In this document: piece by piece, positions 10,335 through 19,941 of the stretch
Numbering within the stretch: the stretch's first letter is position 1
Layout: each line of letters begins with the position of its first letter
Source: Patescibacteria group bacterium
GTDB lineage: Bacteria > Patescibacteriota > WWE3 > UBA101185 > UBA10185
Length of the DNA stretch: 40,220 bases
Direction: 5' to 3'
Assembly: GCA_016926555.1 (NCBI GenBank)
Contig: JAFGOI010000004.1
Coordinates: 128,776-168,995, forward strand
Notes under the pieces: model-generated
The model's input: only the letters and a program-made list of their open reading frames with translations
What the model was told of the DNA's origin: nothing
Databases searched by the model: none
Translations under genes and position numbers: made by a program

Positions 10335-10775
10335 ATGGATCTTTTTTATGATGAAATAGGGCATTTACTAGTATATTTTATTGCGGTGCTGGTAATTTAT
10401 GTATTAGGAAGGGACTACTTTTCCAGAAAAAATGTGTTTGTAGGTCTTGCTACGGCCTTTTTTATAGATGTCGACCATCTGTTTGATTATTTCCTATATT
10501 ACGGATTAAGGTTTAATGTATTTGATTTTTTTAGCGGGAGTTATTTTCGCGCAGCAAATAGGGTAGTTGTTCCTTTCCATAGTTGGGAAATAGCAGGATT
10601 AATAGGGTTTATTTGGATGCTGGCAAAAGATAAGAAGAAATATAGCTGGGTGCTATTTTTGGCTGTTGGTTATTTGGTGCATCTTAGCTTTGATGTCTTT
10701 TCTAACGGTTTCCACTGGTATACATATTTCTTATTTCTTAGGATAAGTGAGGGATTTCCGCTAGACTTGTTTTAA
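10335..10775 (+). CDS. Membrane-bound metal-dependent hydrolase-like protein (YdjM/DUF457-like)
   Basis: 146 aa; hydrophobic with spaced H/D residues: DEIGHLL, IDVDHLFDY, PFHSWE, VHLSFDVFSNGFHW. Confidence 0.55.
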   Translation: MDLFYDEIGHLLVYFIAVLVIYVLGRDYFSRKNVFVGLATAFFIDVDHLFDYFLYYGLRFNVFDFFSGSYFRAANRVVVPFHSWEIAGLIGFIWMLAKDKKKYSWVLFLAVGYLVHLSFDVFSNGFHWYTYFLFLRISEGFPLDLF

Positions 10776-10818
10776 TATCCAATTTCAGACGAATACTCAG
10801 GTATAATTGCACTATCTT

Positions 10819-12237
10819 ATGAAAATGTTTTGGAAAATTACGTTGTTTTCTTTTCTTGTATATTTGCTTTCGTGGATATTTGTTTATTTAACAGGAATAA
10901 ATACTCACGCTCTTCAGTCTGAAGATACGATCCCTGCGGCTTTTCTCCCTATCTCAATAATTAAAAGAGGCACGGTATATCTCGATGAGTTTTATCCGAT
11001 GTTAATAAATAAATATCCGCATCCAGATGATAGGAGTTATGATAAGGGGCTTGTCCCGTTTTATCTTAGAAAAGTGGAAGACCCCGGGGAGTGCATATCG
11101 CAGGTATCTGCCGAAAGGGTTTGTACTAGCGAAATTCACTATGTCTCGGCCTTTCCTTTAATTACGCCCATATTAGCTATTCCCATATATTTATTTCCAG
11201 TTCTGTTTAAAATGTCAGTAACTTGGGAATTAGTGTATTTCTTAAGTCACATATCCGCTGCGTGGATAATGGCTTTCGCAGGTGGTCTTTTGTATGTATT
11301 ACTCGTAAATGAGTTTTCTCTTGGCGGGAAAAAATCTTTGCTTTTAACAGGTGTTTATCTTTTTGCCACTATAAACTATCCAATGATGTCTCAGAGTTTG
11401 TGGCAGCATGGTACCGTTCAACTGTTTTTTATACTCACGCTAATATCTCTATATAGAAAAAATTATTTTTGGGCTTCATTTTCTTTTTGTATGGCTATCC
11501 TCGCTAGACCTACAGCAATATTTATTAGTCCAATTATTGGGTGTATGTTTTTGTATCAGATTTTGAGTGAAAGTAAGTCTGCGAGATGCAGGTCTATTGT
11601 ATCAGTATTCCTAGGGGCAGTAATTCCCGCTGTGTTTTTCTTGTTTTATAACCAACTCTTCTATAGAGGTATATCAAATCAAGGTTATTATGACCACTTC
11701 ATGAAAAGCTGGTTGTCTAAATTTCCTGAGGGTTTTATAGGAACTTGGATTTCTCCAAGTAAAGGTATACTTGTGTATTCTCCTGTGTTTATATTCTCTT
11801 TTGTCTCAATGTACTTTTATTTTAAGAATTTGGAATTTAGGACAGACAATAGGTATGGATTTTACTCAGCAATTGTACTGCTGCATACACTTGTGCTCAG
11901 TAAATGGAAACATTGGTATGGGGGATATTCCTACGGTTATAGGATGTCCTCGGATGTACTTCCGTTTCTAGTTTTGTTATTAGTTCCATATGTCAGATCT
12001 GAGTACTTCGTTAAGCACAAAAGAGTATTTATGAGTTTAGTTATATTATCAGTATTCATCCAACTTGGGGGGATAGTGTTCTTTGATAGTATTTGGCATT
12101 CTGCCTATGATAAGGGATTTGAGGATACCTCATGGCTCTGGTCAATTAAGGATTCGGAATTTATGTTCAATATTAGGCGTATATTGGTAAAAATTGGTAT
12201 TATGCATAAAGCCTGTCCTAAATGTCTGCCTAGTTAA
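10819..12237 (+). CDS. Multi-TM GT-C/PMT-like membrane protein
   Basis: Likely start ATG 10819 (MKMFWKITLF); SEDTIPAAFLPISIIKRGTVYLDEFY loop, HYVSAFPLITPILAIP, LWQHGTVQLFFI...ARPTAIF. Confidence 0.65.
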   Translation: MKMFWKITLFSFLVYLLSWIFVYLTGINTHALQSEDTIPAAFLPISIIKRGTVYLDEFYPMLINKYPHPDDRSYDKGLVPFYLRKVEDPGECISQVSAERVCTSEIHYVSAFPLITPILAIPIYLFPVLFKMSVTWELVYFLSHISAAWIMAFAGGLLYVLLVNEFSLGGKKSLLLTGVYLFATINYPMMSQSLWQHGTVQLFFILTLISLYRKNYFWASFSFCMAILARPTAIFISPIIGCMFLYQILSESKSARCRSIVSVFLGAVIPAVFFLFYNQLFYRGISNQGYYDHFMKSWLSKFPEGFIGTWISPSKGILVYSPVFIFSFVSMYFYFKNLEFRTDNRYGFYSAIVLLHTLVLSKWKHWYGGYSYGYRMSSDVLPFLVLLLVPYVRSEYFVKHKRVFMSLVILSVFIQLGGIVFFDSIWHSAYDKGFEDTSWLWSIKDSEFMFNIRRILVKIGIMHKACPKCLPS

Positions 12238-12291
12238 AAAGTTATCATATACTCTATAATTAGATAGGGAGTATATCCTTGGTTATTAGTT

Positions 12292-13512
12292 ATGGAAAAG
12301 AAAAAGAAGAAGTCAAAAAGTTCCGAGAAGTTATTAAATATTATATGCTTATCAAATCAGCTTTGGGATTTCGAGAACTGGACAAATAAAAAACATGTTA
12401 TGTATAGATTGGCACAAAGCGGACATACTGTACTATTTTGTGATCCTCCTATAAACACCGGATTCGTTTTTTTCAAGTACGCCAAAAAAGGGTATTGGGG
12501 TGTATTAAGACTGCTAATAAGGTTAAAACGGGATACCTCATCAGCTTATATATACACTCCTCTTAATATAATTCCATTTGAAAGAATTACGTCTTTTTTC
12601 CATGCTTTTTATATCCAGTTTCTAAGTAAATTTTTGTTCAGGAAAGAACGGAACACAGTCTTATGGATATACGACGTCGAAATTCCCTATCTAGATACTT
12701 ATCTTAATGTTATAAAGAGAGATTATGTAGTATACGATTGCGTCGATAATTACGAGGCTTTTCCAAGGTACAATACGAAGGAAAAGAAGGAGAAGATTCG
12801 CGATGTTGAAAGAAAGCTGGCGGAGCGGGCGGATGTGGTATTTGCGACAGCGCCCGGGCTTGTGGATAAAATAAAGAGGTATAGCAAGAGTGTTCACTAT
12901 ACACCTAATGTCGGTGATTATGAGAGGTTTAAAGATTCGAGAAAGAATAAATATACGTTACCTGCTGATATAGCATCTATACCGAGTCCGCGAGTTGGTT
13001 TTGTGGGGGCGCTTGATAAATATAAGTTCGATTTTGATCTGATGGCCAAAGCCGCGCGCGACTATCCTGATTATTCATTCGTGTTAATAGGGCAAGTAGC
13101 GTTGAAGGACAAATCATTGAGTCTGAGCGAGCTCGGTCTAGATCTTCCTAACGTGTATTTCTTGGGCTCTAAACCTTATGAAGAAGTTTCTTCATATTAT
13201 GCGGGATTCGATGCCTATATTATTCCTTACGTATTAAATGATTATACTGTAAGCGGTTGTTTCCCCGTGAAATTTCACGACGCCCTTGCTGCGGGATTAC
13301 CCACGGTGGTGACAAATTTGCCCGCTTACGCGCCCTTTAGAGATGTTTGTTATATCGCAAGGAATTACTCCGAATTTTCGGCAATGGTTAAGACCGCTTT
13401 GGATGATGATACTATAAGTAAAGTAAAAGAGAGACAAAAAATAGCAAGTGAAAATAGTTGGGATCGAAAAGTAGCTAATATGTTGGACATTATTCTTAAG
13501 TTGGGCAACTAA
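12292..13512 (+). CDS. Glycosyltransferase, GT-B fold (TuaH-like)
   Basis: 406 aa; DFENWTNKKHVMYRLAQSGHTVLFCDPP N-terminus, IYDCVDNYEAFP, PSPRVGFVGALDKYKFDF, LPTVVTNLPAY. Confidence 0.85.
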   Translation: MEKKKKKSKSSEKLLNIICLSNQLWDFENWTNKKHVMYRLAQSGHTVLFCDPPINTGFVFFKYAKKGYWGVLRLLIRLKRDTSSAYIYTPLNIIPFERITSFFHAFYIQFLSKFLFRKERNTVLWIYDVEIPYLDTYLNVIKRDYVVYDCVDNYEAFPRYNTKEKKEKIRDVERKLAERADVVFATAPGLVDKIKRYSKSVHYTPNVGDYERFKDSRKNKYTLPADIASIPSPRVGFVGALDKYKFDFDLMAKAARDYPDYSFVLIGQVALKDKSLSLSELGLDLPNVYFLGSKPYEEVSSYYAGFDAYIIPYVLNDYTVSGCFPVKFHDALAAGLPTVVTNLPAYAPFRDVCYIARNYSEFSAMVKTALDDDTISKVKERQKIASENSWDRKVANMLDIILKLGN

Positions 13513-13513
13513 C

Positions 13514-14686
13514 ATGAAAATTGTTTATGTATTAAACTCAGGCAAACCCGGGGGAATGGAAAAACATGTCTTTGATTTGGCTGTGGGTATGAAATCAAGG
13601 GGGCACAATGTGTTTGTATGGTGTCCCTTTGGTCCTATTGTGGATTGGTTTACCAGGGAGGAGATACCTGTAATTCCCAGGGAAATTAAGTCGGATTTGG
13701 ACGTTTTTTATATTAAGGACTTAGTTACTTTTCTAAATATTGAAAAGTGCGATGTTATTCATGCCCATGAACTTAAAGCGGTAGTGAATTCATTAATTGC
13801 TGCATCTATAGTTGGAACTGAGGTGCGTGTATCACACACGCATACACCCATAACTGAATGGCGAGTAGGCTTTTTTAATAAGGTTGCCAACATCGCTGTG
13901 GACACATTTATGATAAATGTCTTTGGAACGACGGAGATAGCATTGACTGATTCCAGGAAGAGACTAAAAAGAGCGGAGGGGATTAGAGAGTATAAATTAC
14001 AGGTTATACCAAATGGCCTTGATACCACCGAATTTAAAGTAAGTTCTAAAGATAAGAAAACTTTTCGCAAAGATATACTTTCGAGATTTGGAATTGATAA
14101 TAAATCCCATGTGTTTGGAAATATTAGTAGAATGAGCAAGGAGAAAGGGCACACTATTTTATTAAGAGCTTTTGTAAATCTAGTCAAGAACCATCCAAAG
14201 AAGTGCGGTAATTGTTACTTACTTTTGGTTGGCGGAGGTGAACTTGAGGAGGAATTAAGAAGTGAAGTTGAACTCTCAGGTTGCTCGGACAGAATAGTGA
14301 TTACAGGCGTGGTTCCCCGGGAGGATCTGGTTAAGTATTATTCCGCTTTTGATACATTTGTTTTCCCAACTTTGGCAGAAGGGTTTGGGTATGTTCTAAC
14401 TGAGGCTATGTACATGGAGCTGCCGGTTATTTGCTCAGATCTGGAAGTGTTGCATGAAGTTGGAGGAGATTGTGTAATTTATTTCCCGGTTAAAAATGTG
14501 GAAGAATTGGAGAAATGCATGTACAAGCTATTTGCAGAGGACGATGTCGGAAGAAATATTGGTGAAAAAGCTAAAAAACGAGTAGAGTCCAGATTTTCAC
14601 TGGAAAAGTTTTTGGATGAATATGAAAATTTGTATAAAAAGCTTCTTAGTGGATATAAAGAGAATAGAATGAGAAATAAAAAATGA
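13514..14686 (+). CDS. Glycosyltransferase family 4
   Basis: 390 aa; GKPGGMEKHVFDLAVGMKSRGHNVFVW, VIPNGLDT, ISRMSKEKGHTILLRAF, FPTLAEGFGYVLTEAMYMELPVICSDLEVLHEV. Confidence 0.92.
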   Translation: MKIVYVLNSGKPGGMEKHVFDLAVGMKSRGHNVFVWCPFGPIVDWFTREEIPVIPREIKSDLDVFYIKDLVTFLNIEKCDVIHAHELKAVVNSLIAASIVGTEVRVSHTHTPITEWRVGFFNKVANIAVDTFMINVFGTTEIALTDSRKRLKRAEGIREYKLQVIPNGLDTTEFKVSSKDKKTFRKDILSRFGIDNKSHVFGNISRMSKEKGHTILLRAFVNLVKNHPKKCGNCYLLLVGGGELEEELRSEVELSGCSDRIVITGVVPREDLVKYYSAFDTFVFPTLAEGFGYVLTEAMYMELPVICSDLEVLHEVGGDCVIYFPVKNVEELEKCMYKLFAEDDVGRNIGEKAKKRVESRFSLEKFLDEYENLYKKLLSGYKENRMRNKK

Positions 14687-15813
14687 GAGTATTAATGCTG
14701 GGGAGATTAAAATTATTAGAAGGAAGCGGTGGAGATAGAATTCAGATACTAAATACCGCCAAAGAACTTAGAAATTTAGGTATCGAAGTTGATGTAAAAG
14801 ATTCGTTCAAGTTTGATCCTACTGATTATGATCTGGTTCATATATTTCAATTGGATTGGACACCCGAATGTAACATTTATTCAAGAACTGTAAAAAAAGC
14901 TGGGAAACCAATTGTTTTTTCACCCATTCACCATAATATTTCTGAACTTAAGCGATTTGATGATGAGTATGCTTTTGATTTTAGGAGAATATCAAAAATA
15001 TTATTTAGAAACCAATATCATAGGGACACATTTAAAGATTTTTACAGGATGCTGTTTGATTGGTCTAGAGTCCGTCCCGTTATGAGAAGTATACTTAATG
15101 GTTTAAAATCGATGCATATCGAGACTCTTCGTAATGCAGATATAATTCTTGTGCAAACTGCCCTGGAGGCCGCGGATCTCAAAGATAACTTTGGAGTTGA
15201 TATTAAGTGGGAAATTGTGCCCAATGGTGTGGGTGAAAACTTTTTAAAGAATAATGGTTACAACAACCCCTTTGATTTTTCAGATTATCTTATATGCGTT
15301 GGGCGGATTGAACCCAGGAAGAACCAGCTCAAGATAATAAAAGCTGTTAAGAGGTTGAGGAATGAGGGGGGCGTCTCGCCAGACCTTGTTTTAATTGGGA
15401 AAAAGAACTGGTTGAAGCATCTGGAATATACTTCCTATTTTGATGTTGAGTTGAAGAGAAATAAATGGATCAAACATATAGAAAGTGTGCCCTATGAGAA
15501 AATACCATCATATTACCACTATTCTAAAGTTGGTGTATCTGCGAGCTGGTTTGAAACAACCGGGTTAACTAGCTTAGAAGCATTATATTGTGGCGCGAAT
15601 GCTGTGGCGTCTGGCAAGAGGGCTATGGAGTATTTAGGAAAGCTCGCATCATATTGTGACCCGGGAGATGATGAGTCGATTTACCAGGCTATTAAAAATG
15701 AATACCACTCTCCCCGTCCAGCTGTGGGTAATGAGATGAAAAATCTTTATACTTGGAAAAACGCAGCGGAAAAGACATTGAATGTTTATAGAAGGTTACT
15801 AAATCATGATTGA
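14683..15813 (+). CDS. Glycosyltransferase, GT-B fold
   Basis: 376 aa; GGDRIQILNTAKELRNLGIEV, VPNGVGENF, VGRIEPRKNQLKIIKAVK, SWFETTGLTSLEALYCGANAV; ATGA overlap with upstream gene. Confidence 0.85.
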   Translation: MRVLMLGRLKLLEGSGGDRIQILNTAKELRNLGIEVDVKDSFKFDPTDYDLVHIFQLDWTPECNIYSRTVKKAGKPIVFSPIHHNISELKRFDDEYAFDFRRISKILFRNQYHRDTFKDFYRMLFDWSRVRPVMRSILNGLKSMHIETLRNADIILVQTALEAADLKDNFGVDIKWEIVPNGVGENFLKNNGYNNPFDFSDYLICVGRIEPRKNQLKIIKAVKRLRNEGGVSPDLVLIGKKNWLKHLEYTSYFDVELKRNKWIKHIESVPYEKIPSYYHYSKVGVSASWFETTGLTSLEALYCGANAVASGKRAMEYLGKLASYCDPGDDESIYQAIKNEYHSPRPAVGNEMKNLYTWKNAAEKTLNVYRRLLNHD

Positions 15814-18787
15814 ACTCGGAATTATATTATTAATATTTGTTCTTTCGTACGTTATTATACTAAAGGATTTCAGATTTTCCCTATATATTTTGTTAGTACT
15901 GTCTGCTTTGCTGCATAAAGAACTGTTTAGCTTTTACCGCTGGGATCTCATGCCTGTTAGAGCCTTTATGCTAGCTGTGTTTTGCGCGGGAATTACAAAA
16001 TGGTATTTCTGGTTAATGCAGGGTAGAGATCAAAGAAAGCTTAAAGACCTTTTTAGTAATCCCTTCCTTATATTGATGAGTTTATTATGGTTTTTTAGAG
16101 GACTCTCGATTCTCTTTACGAAAAATGTGCAGGCCAGCCTTTTACTTTTTGGTTTTTTCACAACAGTGTTATTTCTAATGTTTTTTATATACCACGCCTT
16201 TAAAAAGGATAGAAAAGGGGTACTTAAGTATGTAGATTTCTATATACTAATACTGTTCGTTCTAAGCCTATTTGGGTATTTTCAGTATTTATTGTATTCA
16301 AAAACAGGAGTCATAATAGGAGCGTTGTGGAATATTCCCGGAAATATACCTAGAGTAGGGGCTACCTTTTGGGACGTCAATCACTATGGTTCATTAATCG
16401 CGGGTATTTTACCCGTTTTGGGGGTTTTGGCATTAGGGAAAATTCCCATAAAGAAAAGAATTTATTATGCTATTGCGTTTGTTTCACTGTTAATAACTTT
16501 AGTTCTAACGAATTCCCGAACATCCTGGATGATAGCTTTCTTTTCATTCTTGTTTTTTATAACTTTGATTTTAGTGAGAAAATACGGCGCTAAAGGTATT
16601 TTATATATGGCCGCGGTATTTTTGTTTTTGTTAGCACCAGTTTTGAGAGAGTATTCGGATAAATCCAGCCCCTTTAGGGCTAGAATAAAGCAGTTTTTTC
16701 ACTACAGAATTGACTCATTTGATTCTCACTTAATGCTTCTCACGGGAGCTTATCAAATTTTCGAGAAGTATCCGCTACTGGGAGGTGGTTATGGAGGCTT
16801 CTTTGAACACTTTAGTAAAACCGGTATTGCGCCTATATATTTTGGAAGGGATCCCGCTGCGCTAAACACGAGAGTTCCTGCGCACACAATTTGGGGTGAG
16901 TTAATTGCTGAAACAGGTATTATAGGTTTGAGCATATTTCTGTTACTGATTTTGTTTATAGTTGGCACACTGTATTTTTCCTTTATGAAGCTGAATGAGT
17001 GGCGGGACTACGTTGTACCGGCTGCGATGCTGTCAGTAATTTTGGGGTGGCTTATCGCGGGGGTGTTTTATTCTTACAACACCGAATTCTTCTGGATTAT
17101 ATTCTGCCTATACTTTTGCTACGGGGTATCGATACTGGGAGAAAAATACCAGCTAAAAAACATTTTGAGCAGGGTTTTCCGTTCCAGAACCTTTTATAGG
17201 GCTACGTTAGTTGTTGTTGGCGCGGTAGTAATTTTTGTCGGATTAGGGAGAAATCATTTAGTACCTTGGGACGAAGCCATTTACGCGAAAGTCGCGAAAA
17301 ATATGGTAGTAAAAAACGAGTATTTAACTCAGTATTGGTGGTCAAATAGAGTATGGTATGAGAAACCGCCATTATACATGTGGATAGTTTCCCTAATCAT
17401 GCGGGTAATAGGAGTTAATAGTCTATCTGTAAGGCTGCCTAGTGCGATATTTGGGTTATTGACCGTATTTTTGGTTTATCAGTTTGGTAAGAAGCTGTTT
17501 AACAAAACGGTGGGTTATATTGCTGGGTTGGTGTTACTTACAACAATACATTTCGTTTACTATTCAAGAACGTCCATGTTGGATATTACAGCGACGTATT
17601 TTATTACACTGAGCGTGTATCTTTACTATTGTGCAAAGCAAGAAGAAAATCGGGCAAAGCTGTACTGGATTTTATCCGGGCTGTCCCTTGGCTTGGGTGT
17701 TATGACTAAGGGAGTAGTAGGATTAATTCCGATTGGTATAATTTCCCTTTACGAGATTTATTTGTTTGTTGTACATAAGCAAAAAGTAACCAAGAAGTTA
17801 CTACGTTACTATCTTTCTTTTTTGGGCAGTTCTATTGCTATTGCACTTCCCTGGCACTTATATATGTATCATAAATTCGGATCAAGCTTCTTGAATAATT
17901 ACATTGGGTATCATGTGATTCAAAGGGTAGTCTCGGATATAGAAAATAAAGGAAAGCCGTTTTACTGGTATTTCGTTGTGCTAAAAGTAAGTATGAGATT
18001 ATGGTTTCTTGCGTTTCTTGGTGCAATTCCGTACTCAATATATTGGACATACAAAAAAAACAAACAGCATGCATTACTTATTATATGGAGTGTATTTATA
18101 ATGGCGTTCTTTTCTATATCTAGATCTAAGCTTGTATGGTATATAATTCCGATTTATCCTGTTGTTGCTATACTAGTGGGAATATTTATTGAGAGAGTGC
18201 TTAACTTTGTAATGAGAAAATATAAGCCGTTGGATAATATTACGTTTAAATTGCTATTTTTATACTTTTTTACTGTGTTTATGCTTATGTATTTTTTCTA
18301 TAACAGGCATTTGGTTTATACATCAGATTTAACAGGTTCACAAGCCAAACTTTTAATGTTTAAAGATGAGAAATTTGGTGTCGATCAAAAATTATATGTT
18401 GATAGGATAGAACTTCCTCTAGTTCTTTTTTATACTGACGGGCCTTTTAGTATTATTGATTTTAATCCCTTCGCGGGAAGATATCCAGTTGTGCCCTATG
18501 ATGAGCAATTAGTGATTCTTGGTAAACGGGGTAGATTTTCGGAAAATTACCCGGTGATTAAAAAAACTCCTGATATAGCCGCGGAAGATGGAGACTGGAT
18601 TCTTTGGTCATATGAGTCTGATTATGAACTGGACCAAGAGAGGTTGGAATTTCTGGAGAATGAGATTAATAAGGGTATGGAAAGACCGCAAACATACGCG
18701 GAAATCCAGAGTATAAATAAACTCCAACAGAAAAAGCGGGACTTAGAGAAAGAAATAGACAGAAAATTAAGTTTAATTTCGCCATGA
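15806..18787 (+). CDS. Fusion protein: N-terminal O-antigen ligase/polymerase (Wzy_C-like) + C-terminal GT39/ArnT-PMT-like glycosyltransferase
   Basis: 993 aa continuous ORF. N-half: LVLTNSRTSWMIAF, YPLLGGGYGGFFEHF, PAHTIWGELIAETGIIGL. C-half from ~aa 460: HLVPWDEAIYAKVAKNM, WYEKPPLYMWIVSLIMRVIGVNSLSVRLPSA, SRTSMLDITATYFITL. Confidence 0.85.
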   Translation: MIELGIILLIFVLSYVIILKDFRFSLYILLVLSALLHKELFSFYRWDLMPVRAFMLAVFCAGITKWYFWLMQGRDQRKLKDLFSNPFLILMSLLWFFRGLSILFTKNVQASLLLFGFFTTVLFLMFFIYHAFKKDRKGVLKYVDFYILILFVLSLFGYFQYLLYSKTGVIIGALWNIPGNIPRVGATFWDVNHYGSLIAGILPVLGVLALGKIPIKKRIYYAIAFVSLLITLVLTNSRTSWMIAFFSFLFFITLILVRKYGAKGILYMAAVFLFLLAPVLREYSDKSSPFRARIKQFFHYRIDSFDSHLMLLTGAYQIFEKYPLLGGGYGGFFEHFSKTGIAPIYFGRDPAALNTRVPAHTIWGELIAETGIIGLSIFLLLILFIVGTLYFSFMKLNEWRDYVVPAAMLSVILGWLIAGVFYSYNTEFFWIIFCLYFCYGVSILGEKYQLKNILSRVFRSRTFYRATLVVVGAVVIFVGLGRNHLVPWDEAIYAKVAKNMVVKNEYLTQYWWSNRVWYEKPPLYMWIVSLIMRVIGVNSLSVRLPSAIFGLLTVFLVYQFGKKLFNKTVGYIAGLVLLTTIHFVYYSRTSMLDITATYFITLSVYLYYCAKQEENRAKLYWILSGLSLGLGVMTKGVVGLIPIGIISLYEIYLFVVHKQKVTKKLLRYYLSFLGSSIAIALPWHLYMYHKFGSSFLNNYIGYHVIQRVVSDIENKGKPFYWYFVVLKVSMRLWFLAFLGAIPYSIYWTYKKNKQHALLIIWSVFIMAFFSISRSKLVWYIIPIYPVVAILVGIFIERVLNFVMRKYKPLDNITFKLLFLYFFTVFMLMYFFYNRHLVYTSDLTGSQAKLLMFKDEKFGVDQKLYVDRIELPLVLFYTDGPFSIIDFNPFAGRYPVVPYDEQLVILGKRGRFSENYPVIKKTPDIAAEDGDWILWSYESDYELDQERLEFLENEINKGMERPQTYAEIQSINKLQQKKRDLEKEIDRKLSLISP

Positions 18788-19941
18788 AGCCAAAAAGAAG
18801 TGTTATAGGAGTTGATGCTCGTTTTTATGGAGAAGCTGGTCCGGGCCGTTATGCAAAAGCAATTGTCGAACATCTTGAGAGAGTAGATAAAAATAACATA
18901 TACAGGGTTTTTTTAAGAGATAAGGGATTTTCGGAATATAGGCCAAATAATCAAAATTTCCAAAAGATCCGAGCAAACTATAAATGGTATTCCTGGGAGG
19001 AACAGACGCTGTTTCTAGCCCTCTTATTAAAGGAGAAACTAGATCTGTTATATGTGCCCCATTTTAACATTCCTGTTTTATATCCCGGAAAAATTGTTAC
19101 AGCGATTCCGGATATCATAATGCATACATACAGTACGGAAAAGGGCACAACCCTTCCAAAAGCATATTTTAGATTTAAGAAAGTGATATATAGGTTAGTT
19201 GTTCACTGGGCTGTGTTGCGATCAAAGAAAGTAATTGTTCCTTCAAAGGCAGTAGTAAGTGATTTTATGAAAGTTTTTAGAAATATAACTGAGGATAAAT
19301 ACGTTCTAGCCTATGAAGGTGTAGATCCAGTGCTATTAGAGTCTAATCTGAAAGCTGATGCTGTATTAAGAAAATATAATATAGGGAAACCTTATCTTAT
19401 ATATATAAGTAGTATGTATGAACATAAGAATGTTCCCAGGCTGATTGAAGCGTATGAAATGCTTATGGAGGATAAATCATTTGAGGGACAGTTGGTGTTA
19501 GTTGGGAAAAAAGATAAGTTTTCGGAAGAAATTCAGAGAATAGTAACAAACAAAAAGCTAGATGGAAAAATAATTATGCCAGGTATGCAGAATTACGTTA
19601 GTGACGAGGAATTAGTCCTATTGAGAAAAGAAGCCTTAGGATATGTGTTTCCTTCTCTGAAGGAAGGATTTAGTCTAACTCCTCTGGAGGCTCAGGCAGT
19701 GGGTTTACCGTGTTTAATTTCCGATATTGATGTCCATAGAGAAATATATGCGGATAGTGTCCAGTATTTTGACCCTGGAGATGTTCCGGATATTAGAGAT
19801 AAAATGAGGGAATTTGTTAATAATAAATCCCTGCGTGAAGAATTGGTTATAAAGGGTAGAAAAACCGTAGAGAAGTATGATTGGGAAAATACTGCTTGGA
19901 TTACATACAGTACTTTTCAAAAATATTTATCTACCGAATAA
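18784..19941 (+). CDS. Glycosyltransferase family 4
   Basis: 385 aa; GVDARFYGEAGPGRYAKAIVEHLE, YISSMYEHKNVPRLIEAYEML, FPSLKEGFSLTPLEAQAVGLPCLISDIDVHREIY. Confidence 0.92.
   Translation: MKPKRSVIGVDARFYGEAGPGRYAKAIVEHLERVDKNNIYRVFLRDKGFSEYRPNNQNFQKIRANYKWYSWEEQTLFLALLLKEKLDLLYVPHFNIPVLYPGKIVTAIPDIIMHTYSTEKGTTLPKAYFRFKKVIYRLVVHWAVLRSKKVIVPSKAVVSDFMKVFRNITEDKYVLAYEGVDPVLLESNLKADAVLRKYNIGKPYLIYISSMYEHKNVPRLIEAYEMLMEDKSFEGQLVLVGKKDKFSEEIQRIVTNKKLDGKIIMPGMQNYVSDEELVLLRKEALGYVFPSLKEGFSLTPLEAQAVGLPCLISDIDVHREIYADSVQYFDPGDVPDIRDKMREFVNNKSLREELVIKGRKTVEKYDWENTAWITYSTFQKYLSTE

Noticed and set aside
13759-14187. 142-aa minus-strand ORF
   Set aside because: Antisense shadow of a well-supported GT4 gene; low-complexity composition, no recognisable domain.
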